A stretch of 64,000 bases of DNA from Spodoptera frugiperda (lineage: Eukaryota > Arthropoda > Insecta > Lepidoptera > Noctuidae), in contig NC_064242.1 of assembly GCF_023101765.2 (NCBI RefSeq), positions 7,304,327 to 7,368,326 on the forward strand. The letters are read 5' to 3'. The notes below the pieces were generated by a model. The model ran no database searches, was not told the DNA's origin, and worked only from the letters and a program-made list of their open reading frames with translations. The position numbers were made by a program, and so were the translations under genes. This document shows, piece by piece, positions 22,901-34,520 of this stretch; within the stretch, counting starts at the first letter, position 1, and the number at the start of each line of letters is the position of its first letter.

Positions 22901-25257
22901 TTATGAAGGATGGATTGGCAAAAAGTAAGATTTATTGGTAATTGGTGCTTATGACTGTAACGATGGGCGGAAGCCGTGGGAATTGAGGTTAATTATTTAC
23001 CTACATTTTGCCTATGTACCAATAAAATATGTAAATACGAAATCAATATGAAGGAAAATTCCTTTAGTATCGTTGATGTGCGGTTCAAATGATCTCGTAT
23101 CGTTGTTGGTAACACATAACTCATTACCTAGTCTGCTGGCACTGTCTGTTGTTGTTACTATTATGGGGATCATTATAGCGGTATGAGTTACGGCACAGTC
23201 TACGGACGAATACCTCGACTGTCTCCCTTGCATTATTTATTGGCATATAATGGCTTCTAATGGGTGGCTATTGAATCTGCCACCTGCATATGTTTTATTT
23301 TCGCGGCCGGGCCAGGGCGGACCGCGGCCCTCGTCTCGACCCAACGCATGTGAATATTCATAACACAAGGAACGTTTCATCCGGTGATTTAATTGATACC
23401 CGGCCTGGATCGCACAACTGCGCCGATGCGATGGACAAAACGTAATTGCTCGTTAAGCTTCGATTCCCGATTGTTTCTTGATTGTAAAATAAAAAGCAAT
23501 CATGAGCGCTCTGTACGATTTAAAATTGAATACACAAATATAGTATCAGACATATGACTCGTACGCATAAGTCTTACTTGTTTTATAACACACAGCATTG
23601 AACTTATAGGAACGAATAAACAATGCAACATTCTTTGTGGGCAGGTATATCAAACAGGGCTGATGATGATATCGTCAGACGTAAGCAACAAATAAGTACA
23701 TATTCGAATTTATTTAGACCTTTCGTCGATAACACGCAGTATTCAGGTTCTTTTATTTGCAAAACACGACGGACGCAAGTGCAATTTATTGATACGGTGC
23801 TCGATAACCAGTAGGTGCGTCCCACGCGGAGGCGCGAGCGCACCGAACACAATGATCGCGAGCGCGCCCGACAACATTTACAAGTATTGCGCCCTTCGGA
23901 AGGAAATAGTGAAGTGGGCCCATGCTAAATACACTCCATAAATATGGACGGTTATGGTGTCGTAAAAACAAAGTCAAGCTGCGCGAACAGCCTCCGAGGC
24001 TATAAAGAACAAGCGTCATCGCACCTCAACATACTTAAACGAATTCATTTATTACGTATGAATATTCTTGACCAGCTCCACACTGCATTAACTATAATTA
24101 TTTTATAAGATTTTATGGTCAAAATTTGAATATGATTATGTATACTACAAGTCAAGTTGAACGACTTCCAAAATCGTGCCAGTGAATTCCAACTGTGATT
24201 TAAATCCTATGATCATACCCTTGATTCTTTGAATCACACATTAAATAAACGAAATTCTTAACCGACATAGACTCTTGTGGCAATTGGCACAACATAGGTT
24301 TCTTTACACATAAACTTTAGGATTTCATAATAAGTAAATATCGAATTTATTTAATGAAGCTTCTTTTCCTTGGTTTTCGAAATCCCCAAGTGAATAAAGG
24401 ACATTGAATGAGAATAGTCAGAGACCAGAATAAACCAGTTTAATGTCATGTGATTGTCATTTAAGCTCAACTATCTACTAAGTACACTTTCCGCCTACTA
24501 GACTGATAACTGACTGAAAATATTGGCCTCAGTTCACATACATATTACAATTATTACAAAAACCTAATTTAATCAGTGATAAACAAAAATTATATTTTAT
24601 TTATTTTAATTTAGTTATCAAAAATACACAATTTTTTTAGGCATTTACTATTCCTAATCATGCAACTATTTACATAGGTACCGCAGCATACAATAATATT
24701 AGCTTTTAATTATAATAAATCTAATTAATTATCTTAATCCAAATCAATATCGCTGATACTTGAGTATAAATTATAAAAGTTATTTACAAATATAAATACT
24801 ATATTTTACAAAACAAACAGCTATAAGCCATCTATAATCATTTTACATATGATTAGTTTGGAAAGGCAATCAAACTGTGGGAACATTTGTATTTAAAAGT
24901 TTATAGACTTGGGGACGAAAGAATATATTCATTTCATGTTTACAATAAAATTATAAGTTATTTTTATTTAATTCTGTTTATTAAAACTGAATAAATTGTA
25001 TTGGACTTGCTTTTAAGACTGTCTCTTTGGAATTGGTATTACGAAATAATGTATGGGACTCATAATGTCATGGGGAAATGTTTGTTAGTGCCATCGCCTA
25101 TGGAGAAGTAACACATTCTGTTACACCTCGGATAGCATTCACATTTCTGTTAAAGGTATTCTGCTACATAATATTTCGAAGGAAATGTACCTATTTAAAT
25201 AACAGGTTAAATAAAACTTGTACAATACTAAAGATTAGTAATGTTTTTGTAGCAAAA
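16901..25257. other. Non-coding DNA with several GC-rich islets
   Basis: No gene or RNA gene is supported. Islets richer in GC and CpG than their surroundings are at about 17860-18150, 18605-18735, 22320-22450, 23285-23440 and 23810-23910. They contain homeodomain-type TAAT and TTTATGG words amid GC-rich text and could be regulatory elements, but that is inference. The rest is AT-rich. Confidence 0.5.
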
Positions 25258-25437
25258 TGGTGTTATCAACCTAAGTCTGATGTAATAAGGGGTGAACCTA
25301 TTACTATATGCCGGGCACATTTCCAGACTCCGTGCTACTACTGAGAAATTTTCGAAAATCCGAAAAAAGCCCAGCATTGCTTTGCCCGACCCGGGAATCG
25401 AACCCGAGACACACACCCCACACGACCAACGAGTCAG
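25258..25437 (-). mobile_element. tRNA-headed SINE (truncated copy)
   Basis: On the minus strand the 5' end near 25437 has a tRNA-like head with a B-box (GGGTTCGATTCCCGGGTCGG). It is followed by a body shared with the complete copy at 43762-44049, for example AAATTTTC near the middle and the segment around TGCTACTACTGAGAAATTTT. The 3' end is missing beyond about 25258. Such heads carry internal RNA polymerase III promoters; transcription of this copy is not implied. Confidence 0.8.
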
Positions 25438-26959
25438 TCACAATTTATTCAATCTATATACTTTTCCACTATCTTTGTGAACAAAATATACTTTCTATTA
25501 GAAATTCAAAATAGTATCTACTATGAGATAAACACTAATAAACAATCAATATAGAAAGGTCACTTTGAAACATACATTTACACCTATCTACACCCATAGT
25601 CCCACTCACAACCATTAATGAAATTCAATTTAGCGAAATCGATACGCATATCAGCAACTTGTAGCAATAACAGATTATTTGTGTGTTATACCGGCAACCC
25701 TGAGAGTAATGGGCAACGGTGAGAGCGGAGAGACTCCCCCGGCGCAATTATATCGGGCCCGCGGGCGAAAGGTTTGTTACGCAGGAGTCTGGCGCCACCA
25801 CTCCGACCAACCTGACCTATGACTCCGACCGAACACATCTTACGACTATAACTGCTATAAAAACAAACTATTCCTGTTATCTTCTCAGAATTTAGTACAA
25901 TAATAAATTCGCACGCCAACCTCTACGTCGCTATGACGTGCATCGTGATCACACATCCATTAAGTATCAAATGTTTCCACCTTTCACTCAAACACTTTTA
26001 TTCGAAACTTCATTACCTCCATTACAATATCGAATACCGAATAACAACGAATTAATATCATATAAAAACTCATCAAATCACGATAAAATCTATCGTATTA
26101 TCCGCATTTTAATATTACATCAAGTTCGAGCATTGTAAATTAATATTAGGGACGCGGCGACGTGTAAGTCGCTTAATGCTCTCCCATCTACAGTAGGAAG
26201 CGACTTTTAATTATAATTTATCGTTTGAAAGGCTTTCTGTTTATAAAAGCCCACGAGACCATTATAAAATGTTATTACATATCGTCAAATTATTTTCATC
26301 AAAGTGATGTCCACGCATTCCTATTTGATAATAATTTAAAAACATGTATTAGTTAAATTAAATTTCGTCGATAAATGAAAGAAGCGATCCGTCGAACGGT
26401 TGTTAACCAGCTGTCGTTATAACACCGTAAACTCCAATTTCGGACTAATTGAAAAAGGAAAAGCGGAACCCAGTCACAAATTACCGACACTATATCAAGT
26501 GTTAAACGGCACTTATCGACGCCGAAACGGCGAGAGATCATTGACGATGAAAAATACACAATTTGAGGCAATAAATCAATGTCAACAAGTCACGCGTCCA
26601 GTAGCTATCTTCTGAATGTTTTATTTTATTATTTATTGCTGTTCACGTAATTTCTGTAAGAGGAAGCGTTTAATTACACGCCGATTACCCGGTTAGACGA
26701 GGCTTGGATATCTGCCTAACTAATTTCAGTGAATTGCTTCACAAAATGTTCGGATGGCTCGGAGTACCTACGTCAAGACAAATTGGAAAGCTTATTAAAT
26801 ATTTAAAAATAAAGCAGTATTTAATTGTAACACATATGTTATAGAGGACAGAATTAGTTCGTGTTGTGGAGACTGGCCGTCGCTGAGCGCCACACGCGTA
26901 CCTTTGCTATTTGTATTCACTACGAATACTCTAATACGGCGCGCGATCCATCGACAGCG
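25438..26959. other. Non-coding DNA
   Basis: No gene is seen. A GC-rich islet lies at about 25690-25830. The remainder is AT-rich without recognisable repeats. Confidence 0.5.
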
Positions 26960-27035
26960 GGGCAATTTATCTTGCCCAAGAATCGAACCCCAACCTTGCA
27001 TTGCGACCGGCGTACCGTATTTCCTATTGCCTTGC
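26960..27035 (-). repeat. Possible decayed tRNA-derived SINE head
   Basis: On the minus strand the text GGGGTTCGATTCTTGGGCAA resembles a B-box with its flanks. No clear A-box or SINE body is evident, so this is a weak call; it could be a chance match. Confidence 0.35.
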
Positions 27036-27263
27036 ATGACACCAAATTGCTTCTACAAACGGTAGGGAATGTAGATTGTTCCATTATTGTTTTGTTCGAA
27101 AGATTTGCACTGCATGTGTTTGTGTTTGTACCGATTATGGATGAACTGGCCTCTTCTACTATAATGGGTGTTGTTAAAAGGATTAATGTAGAAAATAATC
27201 CTTATAAAATCATTTGAAAAAAACTAAATTCTCATTAGCAGCATGGAGTTCAAAATAGTATCT

Positions 27264-27442
27264 CTTTTTCTTCTCCTCTAATAATATCTTCTGATTTATT
27301 TCGTTGAGGGATCCAAGACAGTCATTCTGTCGTCGGACTTCAGTGTTCCGGTGTTTTCATGGTCGTATCTACTGTAGATCCTGGCTTACAGGATTTGCAG
27401 TGGTATGGGAGGAAGTGGCTGGCATGTCCCGTTAAAAAAAAA
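27264..27442 (+). mobile_element. Short retroelement copy, family unknown (copy A)
   Basis: This stretch is the reverse complement of 41821-41998 with scattered differences. Shared parts include TCTAATAATATCTTCTGATT, GTGTTTTCATGGT and the region around ATCCTGGCTTACA. It ends in CCCGTTAAAAAAAAA, an A-tail that gives the orientation. I do not recognise a coding part; it is either a SINE or a 5'-truncated LINE end. Confidence 0.7.
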
Positions 27443-30371
27443 GTTTGATATGATGTTCGCTTCTACCGCAACGAAACTTAGGACGAATAATAAACACTAA
27501 AATTGTTATGAACAATAGATGTATCCATCTGTCTGTCAGTCTATGTCTCCTCTCTCTAGTAGCCTAGTTCTCACATTTATTTAACGCTTACCGCAACGTC
27601 TCACAGAAACAATTTTAAAATTCTAGTCTGGTTTCTAAATACTAAAATTGGTTAGTTTATCTTTCAAGTGACTCAACTCCTTTAATAGGAAACTTGAACC
27701 TATTTGATGCGATTGCACCAAAAGCAACAGATTCTCTGTATTTGTATTTATAAGCAAAAAAACAAATTTGTCACGTCTGAAAACGACATCTGTACTTATA
27801 AGTAAAAAGAAGACATTAGATTGACCTCTACAACATTAAAAAATACAATTTGTAATCATTATATTAAGTTCAAAATCAATTAATAAAGTAACTATTGTGT
27901 AACGATATCAATTTTATGTAAGGAAATTTGTTTCGATCGGAGCTTTAAAATTAGTTTGAGCTGTTCAAGATAACTGTTGTCACAGCTGTATAAAGCTCAA
28001 AAATATCCATGATATCGGCTCGAAAATAACCCTGTTATAATATAACCCAAGATATAAATGACAAATAAAAATATATTTAGAAAACATAACAAATAAACCG
28101 CTGTAAATATAAAACTTAAATCCCAACATGAGAAAGCACAAAACGCGGTCATCGCAGTCAGTTGGCAGTGCGCATGAGCATGTACCCGTCACAGTAATTG
28201 ATAGTGGGATTTGCGGGTACCCGCGTGAATAATCATAACCACTGCGGTGGTTAATTACCCCGGCAGAAATACACGTAATTATACCACCGCATTATGCCGA
28301 CTATGCCAAGTATGTTGGTACTTTATAAACTTGAGGACTATAGTCCCTTATCCAGACTATGCATATTGTCCTGTTTCTCTAACCGTCGGGACACTGGCCC
28401 TTACATTTCCCGCAACAAATATAGCCACTGTCAGCCTTTTATATCCCGAAGCTATGCAAACGCTGAACAAATTAACATCTCAATTTATTCTCGGTTAACA
28501 GTTTGCATTGTCCAAGGAGTTTTTAGTTCTAAATCCTTTTTAGTTGCTGGTTGACTACAATACTTTGAATTTTTTTTACAAAATAAATATTTTATGGCCG
28601 CTTAAAAAATCAACGATAATATGGATTTTTGGAAATTATTTCAGTGTCTGGAAATCAAACAAATACCTATCTAATATTTAAACATATTAAACAAAAATCC
28701 GAAACAATTTTATTAATAATCCACACAACATCAAATTGTCTACCGTCTATTCTTTATTCTCCAATCGTCTAACTGACTGACCGCATGTCGTGATAGGAAC
28801 CCCATCGCTTTAGACGACGTTTCTGGCAATTGAACTTTAATAATAATAATAATCTACGTTTAATATGCCCCATGCTCAAACTATAGGGAACGTAAAGTAA
28901 ACAATGTACGAGTTTGTACCATAATTAAATGAATTTCATGTAAAGCCATTGGATGTACACCGGCGCGGCGGCGGCGTCCAAAAAGTTTGATGAAGTAAGT
29001 AGGCGGATTGAGATTTACTTACTTTTGTAACATTTTCATAACCTTTTCGCGTTATTGTCTTAACCGCCCTCATACAATAGGGTTGTTCAGCAAATACAGC
29101 TAATAAAATATTGGTTTCATAATTAAAAAACTCGACTGACTTTTGATTGTCTGTATTTTGTTTTGAACTCGTAGGCTTGTAAGTAAAGTACAGTTTATTG
29201 AGTTATTCAGCCGTGAAATTCACTTTAGTACCGCGAACTTTGCAACTTGGTCGGCTTGGGAATACGCTACTTAGCTCTTTAATTCATGTTAAGAAAAATA
29301 TGTGATCTTCTACGCCTACTGTAGTTTCAAAAATGTGTAGTCTTTTAGAAAATAACATATCTGACATTTTATTATTTTTTGGACAATTGCTGTGTATGTT
29401 TTTTCTTCCACATTTATTTTTTTCAATGTTACAACCTCCTCAAGCGTTTAGAAAAATGCTACGTAGATAATATTTTCATCTCACAATAACATCGGTATAC
29501 ATTACTTCAGTAGGTACGTATAGTCACGTAAAATCAGTCATCTAATCAGAAATGTATAATTGAAAGATGACATCATAGCCACATAATTAACCTACGAGTT
29601 AATGATCAGGAAGCGAACCCTTGCTACTCTACTCTCGTTTCCAAATATCATGGTGGTGTGTAGGCGGCACACAGAGCTCAATAATATGACCTTAAATGTA
29701 CATACGAACAAGTCTATCGGAGCCTAAACAACAAGCGATGGTCGGTTAATCGAGCGGTGACGCTAAGTTGCGCGCGCGCCGCACCGCTTCCATATAAGTC
29801 AGCCTTCCTATTCGCCCCCGCACTAACTGCTCACAACTGACGGAACCAATAAATGACGCTGCCCGATTTTCCGACGATTGCCTTTTCGTTATGTTAATTG
29901 ACAAAAAATAAGTTAAAACAGTAAGCAGTTATTTTTGTTGGCACATTTGGTTAGTTAGGTACCCAATAACAGATGACATCATTGCGTCTACTTAAGGTTT
30001 GTTAGTATGTTTACTTGTATTTATCAGGTAATAGATATCTGCTTAAAAGCAAATCAAATTAAATCAGTTATAGATCCATAACGTACAGACTATTTTCTAT
30101 TTTAAAAAATCCATATGACAAAATTATTCACAACGAAACGAAAATAATGACTTATCTCGCCCCCTACTACAGAAAAAAAAAACAATTCTTACACAAATCA
30201 CTACGAAAGTAAATACGGTACTAAACTTTTCACTCACAACCTCATACATTGATCTTTAGTTTTCCTGTACCAAGTTATCTGCTTCTGTGTTTAATACCCT
30301 CGGGACCGTTCTCTAGGGTAAATACTGATATAGGTATATCATGTGTATCGTTTCGCAAGGTATTGACTTTT
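27443..30371. other. Non-coding DNA
   Basis: No gene is supported. Small GC-rich spots are at about 28958-28981 and 29740-29830. The latter has a TATAAG word, too little to call a promoter. Confidence 0.5.
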
Positions 30372-30522
30372 GAATTTTTTAAGGGGGGAAAGTCATCCAA
30401 TGACTTCTGCCGTCTTGGGTTAGGTGAGAGGGAGTGTCAGACTCTTACTGACTAAAAACGTCCCCGTTCCTACTCCTGCCCTTCGAACCGAGGCCCCGGT
30501 AAATCCGCTAGATAGTCTGAAG
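30372..30522 (-). mobile_element. 5'-truncated tail copy of the R1-clade element family
   Basis: About 140 bases match the 3' UTR of the full-length element at 4523-4672, including the GAGTGTCAGACTCTTACTGA core. A short T-run (30375-30380) stands in for the poly(A) tail. Nothing of ORF2 is present. No convincing target-site duplication was found. Confidence 0.8.
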
Positions 30523-30834
30523 CATTGGCATGTTAATGTTTCTATTCGTTCAAATCAATCTTTGTTAATAGGCGTTCTACGTACACCATTGTTATTCTCA
30601 AGTTGTTCTGATTTGTTTCTCGGAGAAGAAATTTAAGTACATAGGTACCTGTGATTGAAAAAAATATAAGTACAACTCTTCACCCACATACTTCGTTAAT
30701 TGGAGTAAAATTTTCCTGGGTGGAAAATTTTTCGTTCGCCCTCTTATAAATCAATTAATCTTATTTATTTTATACCTGCTTAATTCTTATTTTTCTTCTG
30801 TTGTCTTATAAACAATAAACATTACGTCAGGCAT

Positions 30835-30924
30835 ATTAATCCCCAATGGTGTAGGCCGAAGGGGCACTTCACAATATGACACCCATATTTCAGCAGTTCT
30901 GTTATGAATCTCATGTGATAGAGG
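30835..30924 (-). mobile_element. SINE fragment, left part (interrupted by a hAT element)
   Basis: This part resembles the 3' half of the SINE at 43762-44049 (CCGAAGGGG followed by text like TTATGAATCTCATGTGATAG against TTATAAGTCCCATGTAATAG). It stops at the hAT border at 30925. The homologous text appears to resume at 34433, so the SINE was already there when the hAT element landed. Confidence 0.6.
30917..30924 (+). repeat. hAT target-site duplication, left
   Basis: The 8-mer GATAGAGG immediately precedes the left terminal inverted repeat and recurs exactly at 34433-34440. Eight bases is the standard hAT duplication length. Confidence 0.9.
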
Positions 30925-31021
30925 CAGAGGCGGATTATCCATAAGGCAAACTAGGCACGTGCCTAGGGGCGCGTAGTTACAAGGGGCGCGGGATCTCAGA
31001 ATTTTTAAATAAATAAAACGA

Positions 31022-31273
31022 TTAAGAATGAATGTTAGATTCTTCTGCTTCCTTCATCTGGATTTCCAAATTTCTTTCTGGATTTTCATGATTTGTATTG
31101 TTCTCTAATTGTTGTTTTGAAGTTACAATCATATTATTAATTTTATTAATAACTCTGGAGCGTGCTAATTTGTCAGAGAAATGAATTTTCTTGAACCTCG
31201 GATCCAGTAGTGTCGTGGTAGCTAAAACATGTACTTGTTCCACTGTACTGAATCTCTTACTTAATTCTTCCAA
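31022..31273 (-). pseudogene. hAT (ZBED-type) transposase, C-terminal remnant
   Basis: An 83-codon open stretch on the minus strand. It contains LATTTLLDPRFKKIHFSD, the characteristic start of the hAT C-terminal dimerisation region (usually ATLLDPRFK). It is cut from the upstream hAT part by about 2.3 kb of inserted sequence and lacks the rest of the transposase, so it is a relic. The open frame probably reflects A/T-rich codons with few stops rather than selection. Confidence 0.8.
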
Positions 31274-32029
31274 TAATTATAATATAAATAATTTTTGGTT
31301 GCAGAGCCAACATCCGTTTCCGTCTTTATAGCACTATATGTTTTTATAAGACAGGATACTATTGGTATAATTAAGCTTGATGTTACAAAGGGGTTTGGGT
31401 AAAGTTGGCGTCGTTTTGAAGTTGAGCGGCCAGTAATGAAACTTAAATATTATGAAAGAACAGAACACAGCGATCAAAAGCTATTATGGCCATATTTCTC
31501 TAAACCATATCGGAACTGAGATATTTGGTTTTATATTGGTCATTGAAATCGAAGAAGTTATTAAATGTTATTGCAGTATTTGGGTGTCTGCCATATTTTT
31601 TAGGAATGCTAAATAAAATAATTCAAATACAGTGACGTAGATGAATCGAACGGGCCCCCAATGTCTTTATCTATGGTCCGATGGTGTGTAGTAACAGTAA
31701 CAGCTCGTCCCTTACTGTTGTGTGTTACTTTTTACGCTTCTAATCTCTCGTGGACTTGTGGATAATTATAACGACTTGGCATTTCATTGGACGTTTCATT
31801 GACATTTCATTGACTGACCCAGCATACAAAAAAAAAAAAAAATTAACGGTGCATTTTGTATCTATTGCCGACGCAGCTTAAATCGTGTTGGCGGCACTCG
31901 TCGTAGATCGTATAATTTGACAGGCTGCTGTTCGCATATAATGTCCATTATATGGTACATGGGATGGGGCAGATATCAAAATAATCTGACTCCGCCGGCA
32001 CAATTTTTAGATACCACAAGCAAACCCGG

Positions 32030-32222
32030 TGAACTCTGTTTCGCCACCAATGATTTTCCCTGTTTTCCAGCTTTTCTCTTAATTTTTTCCTAAACTTTCT
32101 TTGCTATAAACCTCACGGAGCCCGAGACCTTTCCAACGAATGCAAAACCGTGGAAATCGGTTCGTGCGTTCTGGAGTTATAGCGTCAGGAAGGAAAACCC
32201 GACTTATTTTTATATTATAGAT
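32030..32222 (+). repeat. LINE-like 3'-end fragment
   Basis: The region around TGCAAAACCGTGGAAATCGG and TTCTGGAGTTATAGCGTCAG is a dispersed type of sequence in Lepidoptera, usually found at ends of RTE-like or Helitron-like elements. It closes with TTATTTTTATATTATAGAT. Recognised from memory of the style, not from alignment; the family is open. Confidence 0.45.
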
Positions 32223-32687
32223 TATTCGACATGACATTGAGAACGAAATGGACGAAGAAAGTTAATATGTAAATGTGTTTTTAAAGATCATGTAATAAAT
32301 GCAATAAGGTATAATACTGTGTTTTTATATTATTTCCTTAGGGCCCAATACTAATGTCACATTGACAGATGAGAGGTCGAGAAACAGTAAAGCCAATAAC
32401 TAATATCAATCTTCTAATAATATACAATAACTAAGATCTAGACACACGGCAGTGTGTCCGCCAAGTTCGAGCAAAAAACCGACACACCGGCCGTGGGTTA
32501 TATTACACGAACCATTTCGGGCCAAGTTCGACCCACCTATAACTCAAAATCTATTTTATCTACGCATATGAAATTTCTAGTATCTGTCGAGATCTACTTA
32601 CTTATCTAAAATACAAAATTTTATAAATGTACCTATTGTAGGTCTTGAGATATCGACGTCAGAAAATCGCTATTTTTACTATACACT

Positions 32688-32720
32688 CACTGACTGACTG
32701 ACTGACTCACTCACTCATCA
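32688..32720 (+). repeat. ACTG/ACTC microsatellite
   Basis: A short tandem run of ACTG that changes to ACTC units, inside a repeat-rich piece that carries two related segments (CTTCCAATGGTCGTATTGAC near 32736 and CTTCCAATGGTCGTACCGAC near 32894). Confidence 0.75.
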
Positions 32721-32996
32721 AAAACCTAGACCACTTCCAATGGTCGTATTGACTTGAAATTTGGCATGGAGGTAGGTCTTTAGGTCAAGGTAAAGGAAAA
32801 AATCTGAAAATGGCCAAGTGTGAGTCGGTTTTAAAAATAATGAAGGTGTAAATTCACACCCCTAAGGAACTAAAACAAAAAAATTATCTATATCTTCCAA
32901 TGGTCGTACCGACCTAAAATTCGTTACGAAGGTTTATATTTAGTCAAAGTAAAGTAAAATAAGAAAAAAAGAAAATAAACCTTACAAAAATAAATG

Positions 32997-33345
32997 AAAT
33001 CCCACCCAAAACATAAATGTGAAAGGCTGCCAAGTTCGATAATATTGGAATGCTTCGCCTATAAAAGAAGTGAGATCTAAATAAGTACCAAGTTCCATAC
33101 ACAGACCTCAGTTAAAAATGATATAACTTGGCAAGTTTTAATAGAAAATTATATACTTGACTCATTGCGTTTAGTAGGTTTATAACAACAAAGTGTGTGA
33201 AAACTTGCCAACTTGTTATATCATTTTTAACTGAAGTCTGTGTATGGAACTTGGTACTTATTTAGATCTCACTTCTTTTATAGGCGAAGCATTCCAATAT
33301 TATCGAACTTGGCAGCCTTTCACATTTATGTTTTGGGTGGGATTT
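32997..33345. repeat. Near-perfect foldback (inverted repeat) element
   Basis: Left arm 32997-33139 and right arm 33200-33345 are reverse complements with a 60-base spacer. An 80-base stretch in the middle of the arms appears identical; the visible differences are one base in the ACTGAGG/ACTGAAG region and a 3-base indel near the spacer. It could be a MITE, a foldback transposon or a local inverted duplication. Motifs such as GCCAAGTTCGA also occur just outside (near 32460 and 32522), so the arms probably come from the neighbouring repeat. Confidence 0.85.
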
Positions 33346-33543
33346 TTTTACACAGGACGGTATTTGAAGTATTTATAGAGACTACATTTTTAAATTCTTC
33401 AAACTCAAATATCTCAGCTTTGATATAACTTAGGATAAAAATAATTGAACATATATGTGTAATGAACATAGCAGAACAATGTAACATGAAAATTATTGGT
33501 GGCCGCTGAAAAAAAATGACGCCACAAGTCCATACAAAGTTAC

Positions 33544-33740
33544 TCAAACCCCTTTTTCTACACATATTTCTTTTGTCACAGCTTCCATGGGTTTTAAAGT
33601 ATTTATAAGATCTCTAATACCATCCAGTTGACTGGCGGTTAACATTGGCGGAGCTTTCGGGTGGTTAAGTAATATTGTAGCACGTAGATTTGATAACTTT
33701 ACAAATCGAACTAAAATTCGACTGTGGCATCTGATCCTGA
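33544..33740 (-). pseudogene. hAT transposase, middle-region remnant
   Basis: The minus-strand frame contains FVKLSNLRATILLNHPKAPP followed by MLTASQLDGIRDLINTLKPM and EAVTKEI. This matches the style of ZBED/hAT transposases just before the C-terminal insertion domain. It lies upstream, in transcript order, of the LLDPRFK remnant at 31022-31273, as expected for one gene split by later insertions. Its N-terminal side adjoins the P-element-like remnant within about 45 bases. Confidence 0.75.
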
Positions 33741-33774
33741 AAACTCTGGCAATTTCATGGTTTGGCAATGGCAA

Positions 33775-34190
33775 CAGAATTGCTGAAAGTTTGCGCGGCT
33801 AATTTTACTTTCATAACCTGCTTTGTAAAGTTAACATGCTGATTTTTGAGACGGTTAGCTAAATGAACACCTTCTCTTTCTTGCAATTCATTTAATTTTT
33901 CAATATACTGCCACGAAATGATTCGACCCTCTGCATCTAATAATTCTTTTTTTGACCAAGTGTATTTCTAACTAATTTCAACATGTGCGCGGGGTCTGGA
34001 ATTATAACAATCTCTTGTCCATTAACTTTGAAAAAGGGTGTGATATTTTCTGGTGACTCCAAATTACAACCTAAAATCTTAGCCATAGCAAAATTTGCAG
34101 GGCACCCGTCAAATGTTAAGGATGCATCTATAATATTACATTCAATTAGCAAATTGATACAATTATTTATTAAACAAATATACAAAACTT
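33775..34190 (-). pseudogene. P-element/THAP9-like transposase remnant
   Basis: On the minus strand one part reads SLTFDGCPANFAMAKILGCN and then DPAHMLKLVRNTLG, the RNase-H-like core pattern of P-element and THAP9 transposases (FDG..N..MA..LG and DP.HMLKLVRN). After a frame change it continues as IISWQYIEKLNELQE, GVHLANRLKNQHVNF and MKVKLAAQTFSNSVA, which follow in the same family. The DNA-binding THAP domain and both ends are missing, and the frames are broken, so it is a relic. That it lies inside hAT borders suggests insertion into the hAT element or a chimeric transposon. Confidence 0.8.
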
Positions 34191-34432
34191 ATTTTGTTTC
34201 ATTTATTAATAATAAAAAATTATTTAAGCTTTTACACAATCTATATCTACAAGCATTAGCGTAAGTACAAGGGTCCTGGTCTACTAAAGTCTAGGGTTTG
34301 ATGATACAACGTCATCGTAATTGCAAAAACAACTAGTTAAAATTTTTAGTATTAGGATGGCCATTTATGGCTGGTACAGGGGCGCCGATAAAGTGATTGC
34401 CTAGAGCGCTCTGGACCTTTAATCCGCCACTG

Positions 34433-34520
34433 GATAGAGGGTGATCTTTAATATCCCAAACCTTTTCCATAATCTGTCTACGGTTTTCCGAATTCGTGAT
34501 TTAAATTTTCAACAAGGCTA
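34433..34520 (-). mobile_element. SINE fragment, right part, with hAT duplication
   Basis: It starts with the second GATAGAGG copy (34433-34440) and continues with text loosely matching the SINE at 43762-44049 beyond its GGGGTGAGCC position. The match fades quickly, so the right boundary is approximate. Confidence 0.45.

Larger units (their letters stand above)
30925..34432 (-). mobile_element. Degenerate hAT transposon with nested insertions
   Basis: The left end begins CAGAGGCGGATTA. The right end, read inward on the minus strand, begins CAGTGGCGGATTA. These terminal inverted repeats have the CAGNGG start typical of hAT elements and are bounded by the exact 8-bp duplication GATAGAGG. Inside are two minus-strand hAT transposase remnants (33544-33740 and 31022-31273) and foreign DNA: a P-element-like transposase remnant (about 33775-34190), a LINE-like end (about 32030-32222), a repeat-rich piece with an ACTG microsatellite (32688-32720), and a foldback (32997-33345). 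At 3,508 bp it is an old, inactive copy. Confidence 0.88.

Noticed and set aside
34433..34440. Idea that GATAGAGG is a chance match
   Set aside because: It is exactly 8 bases, immediately outside both hAT-type inverted repeats, and the SINE text appears to continue across it, so chance is unlikely.
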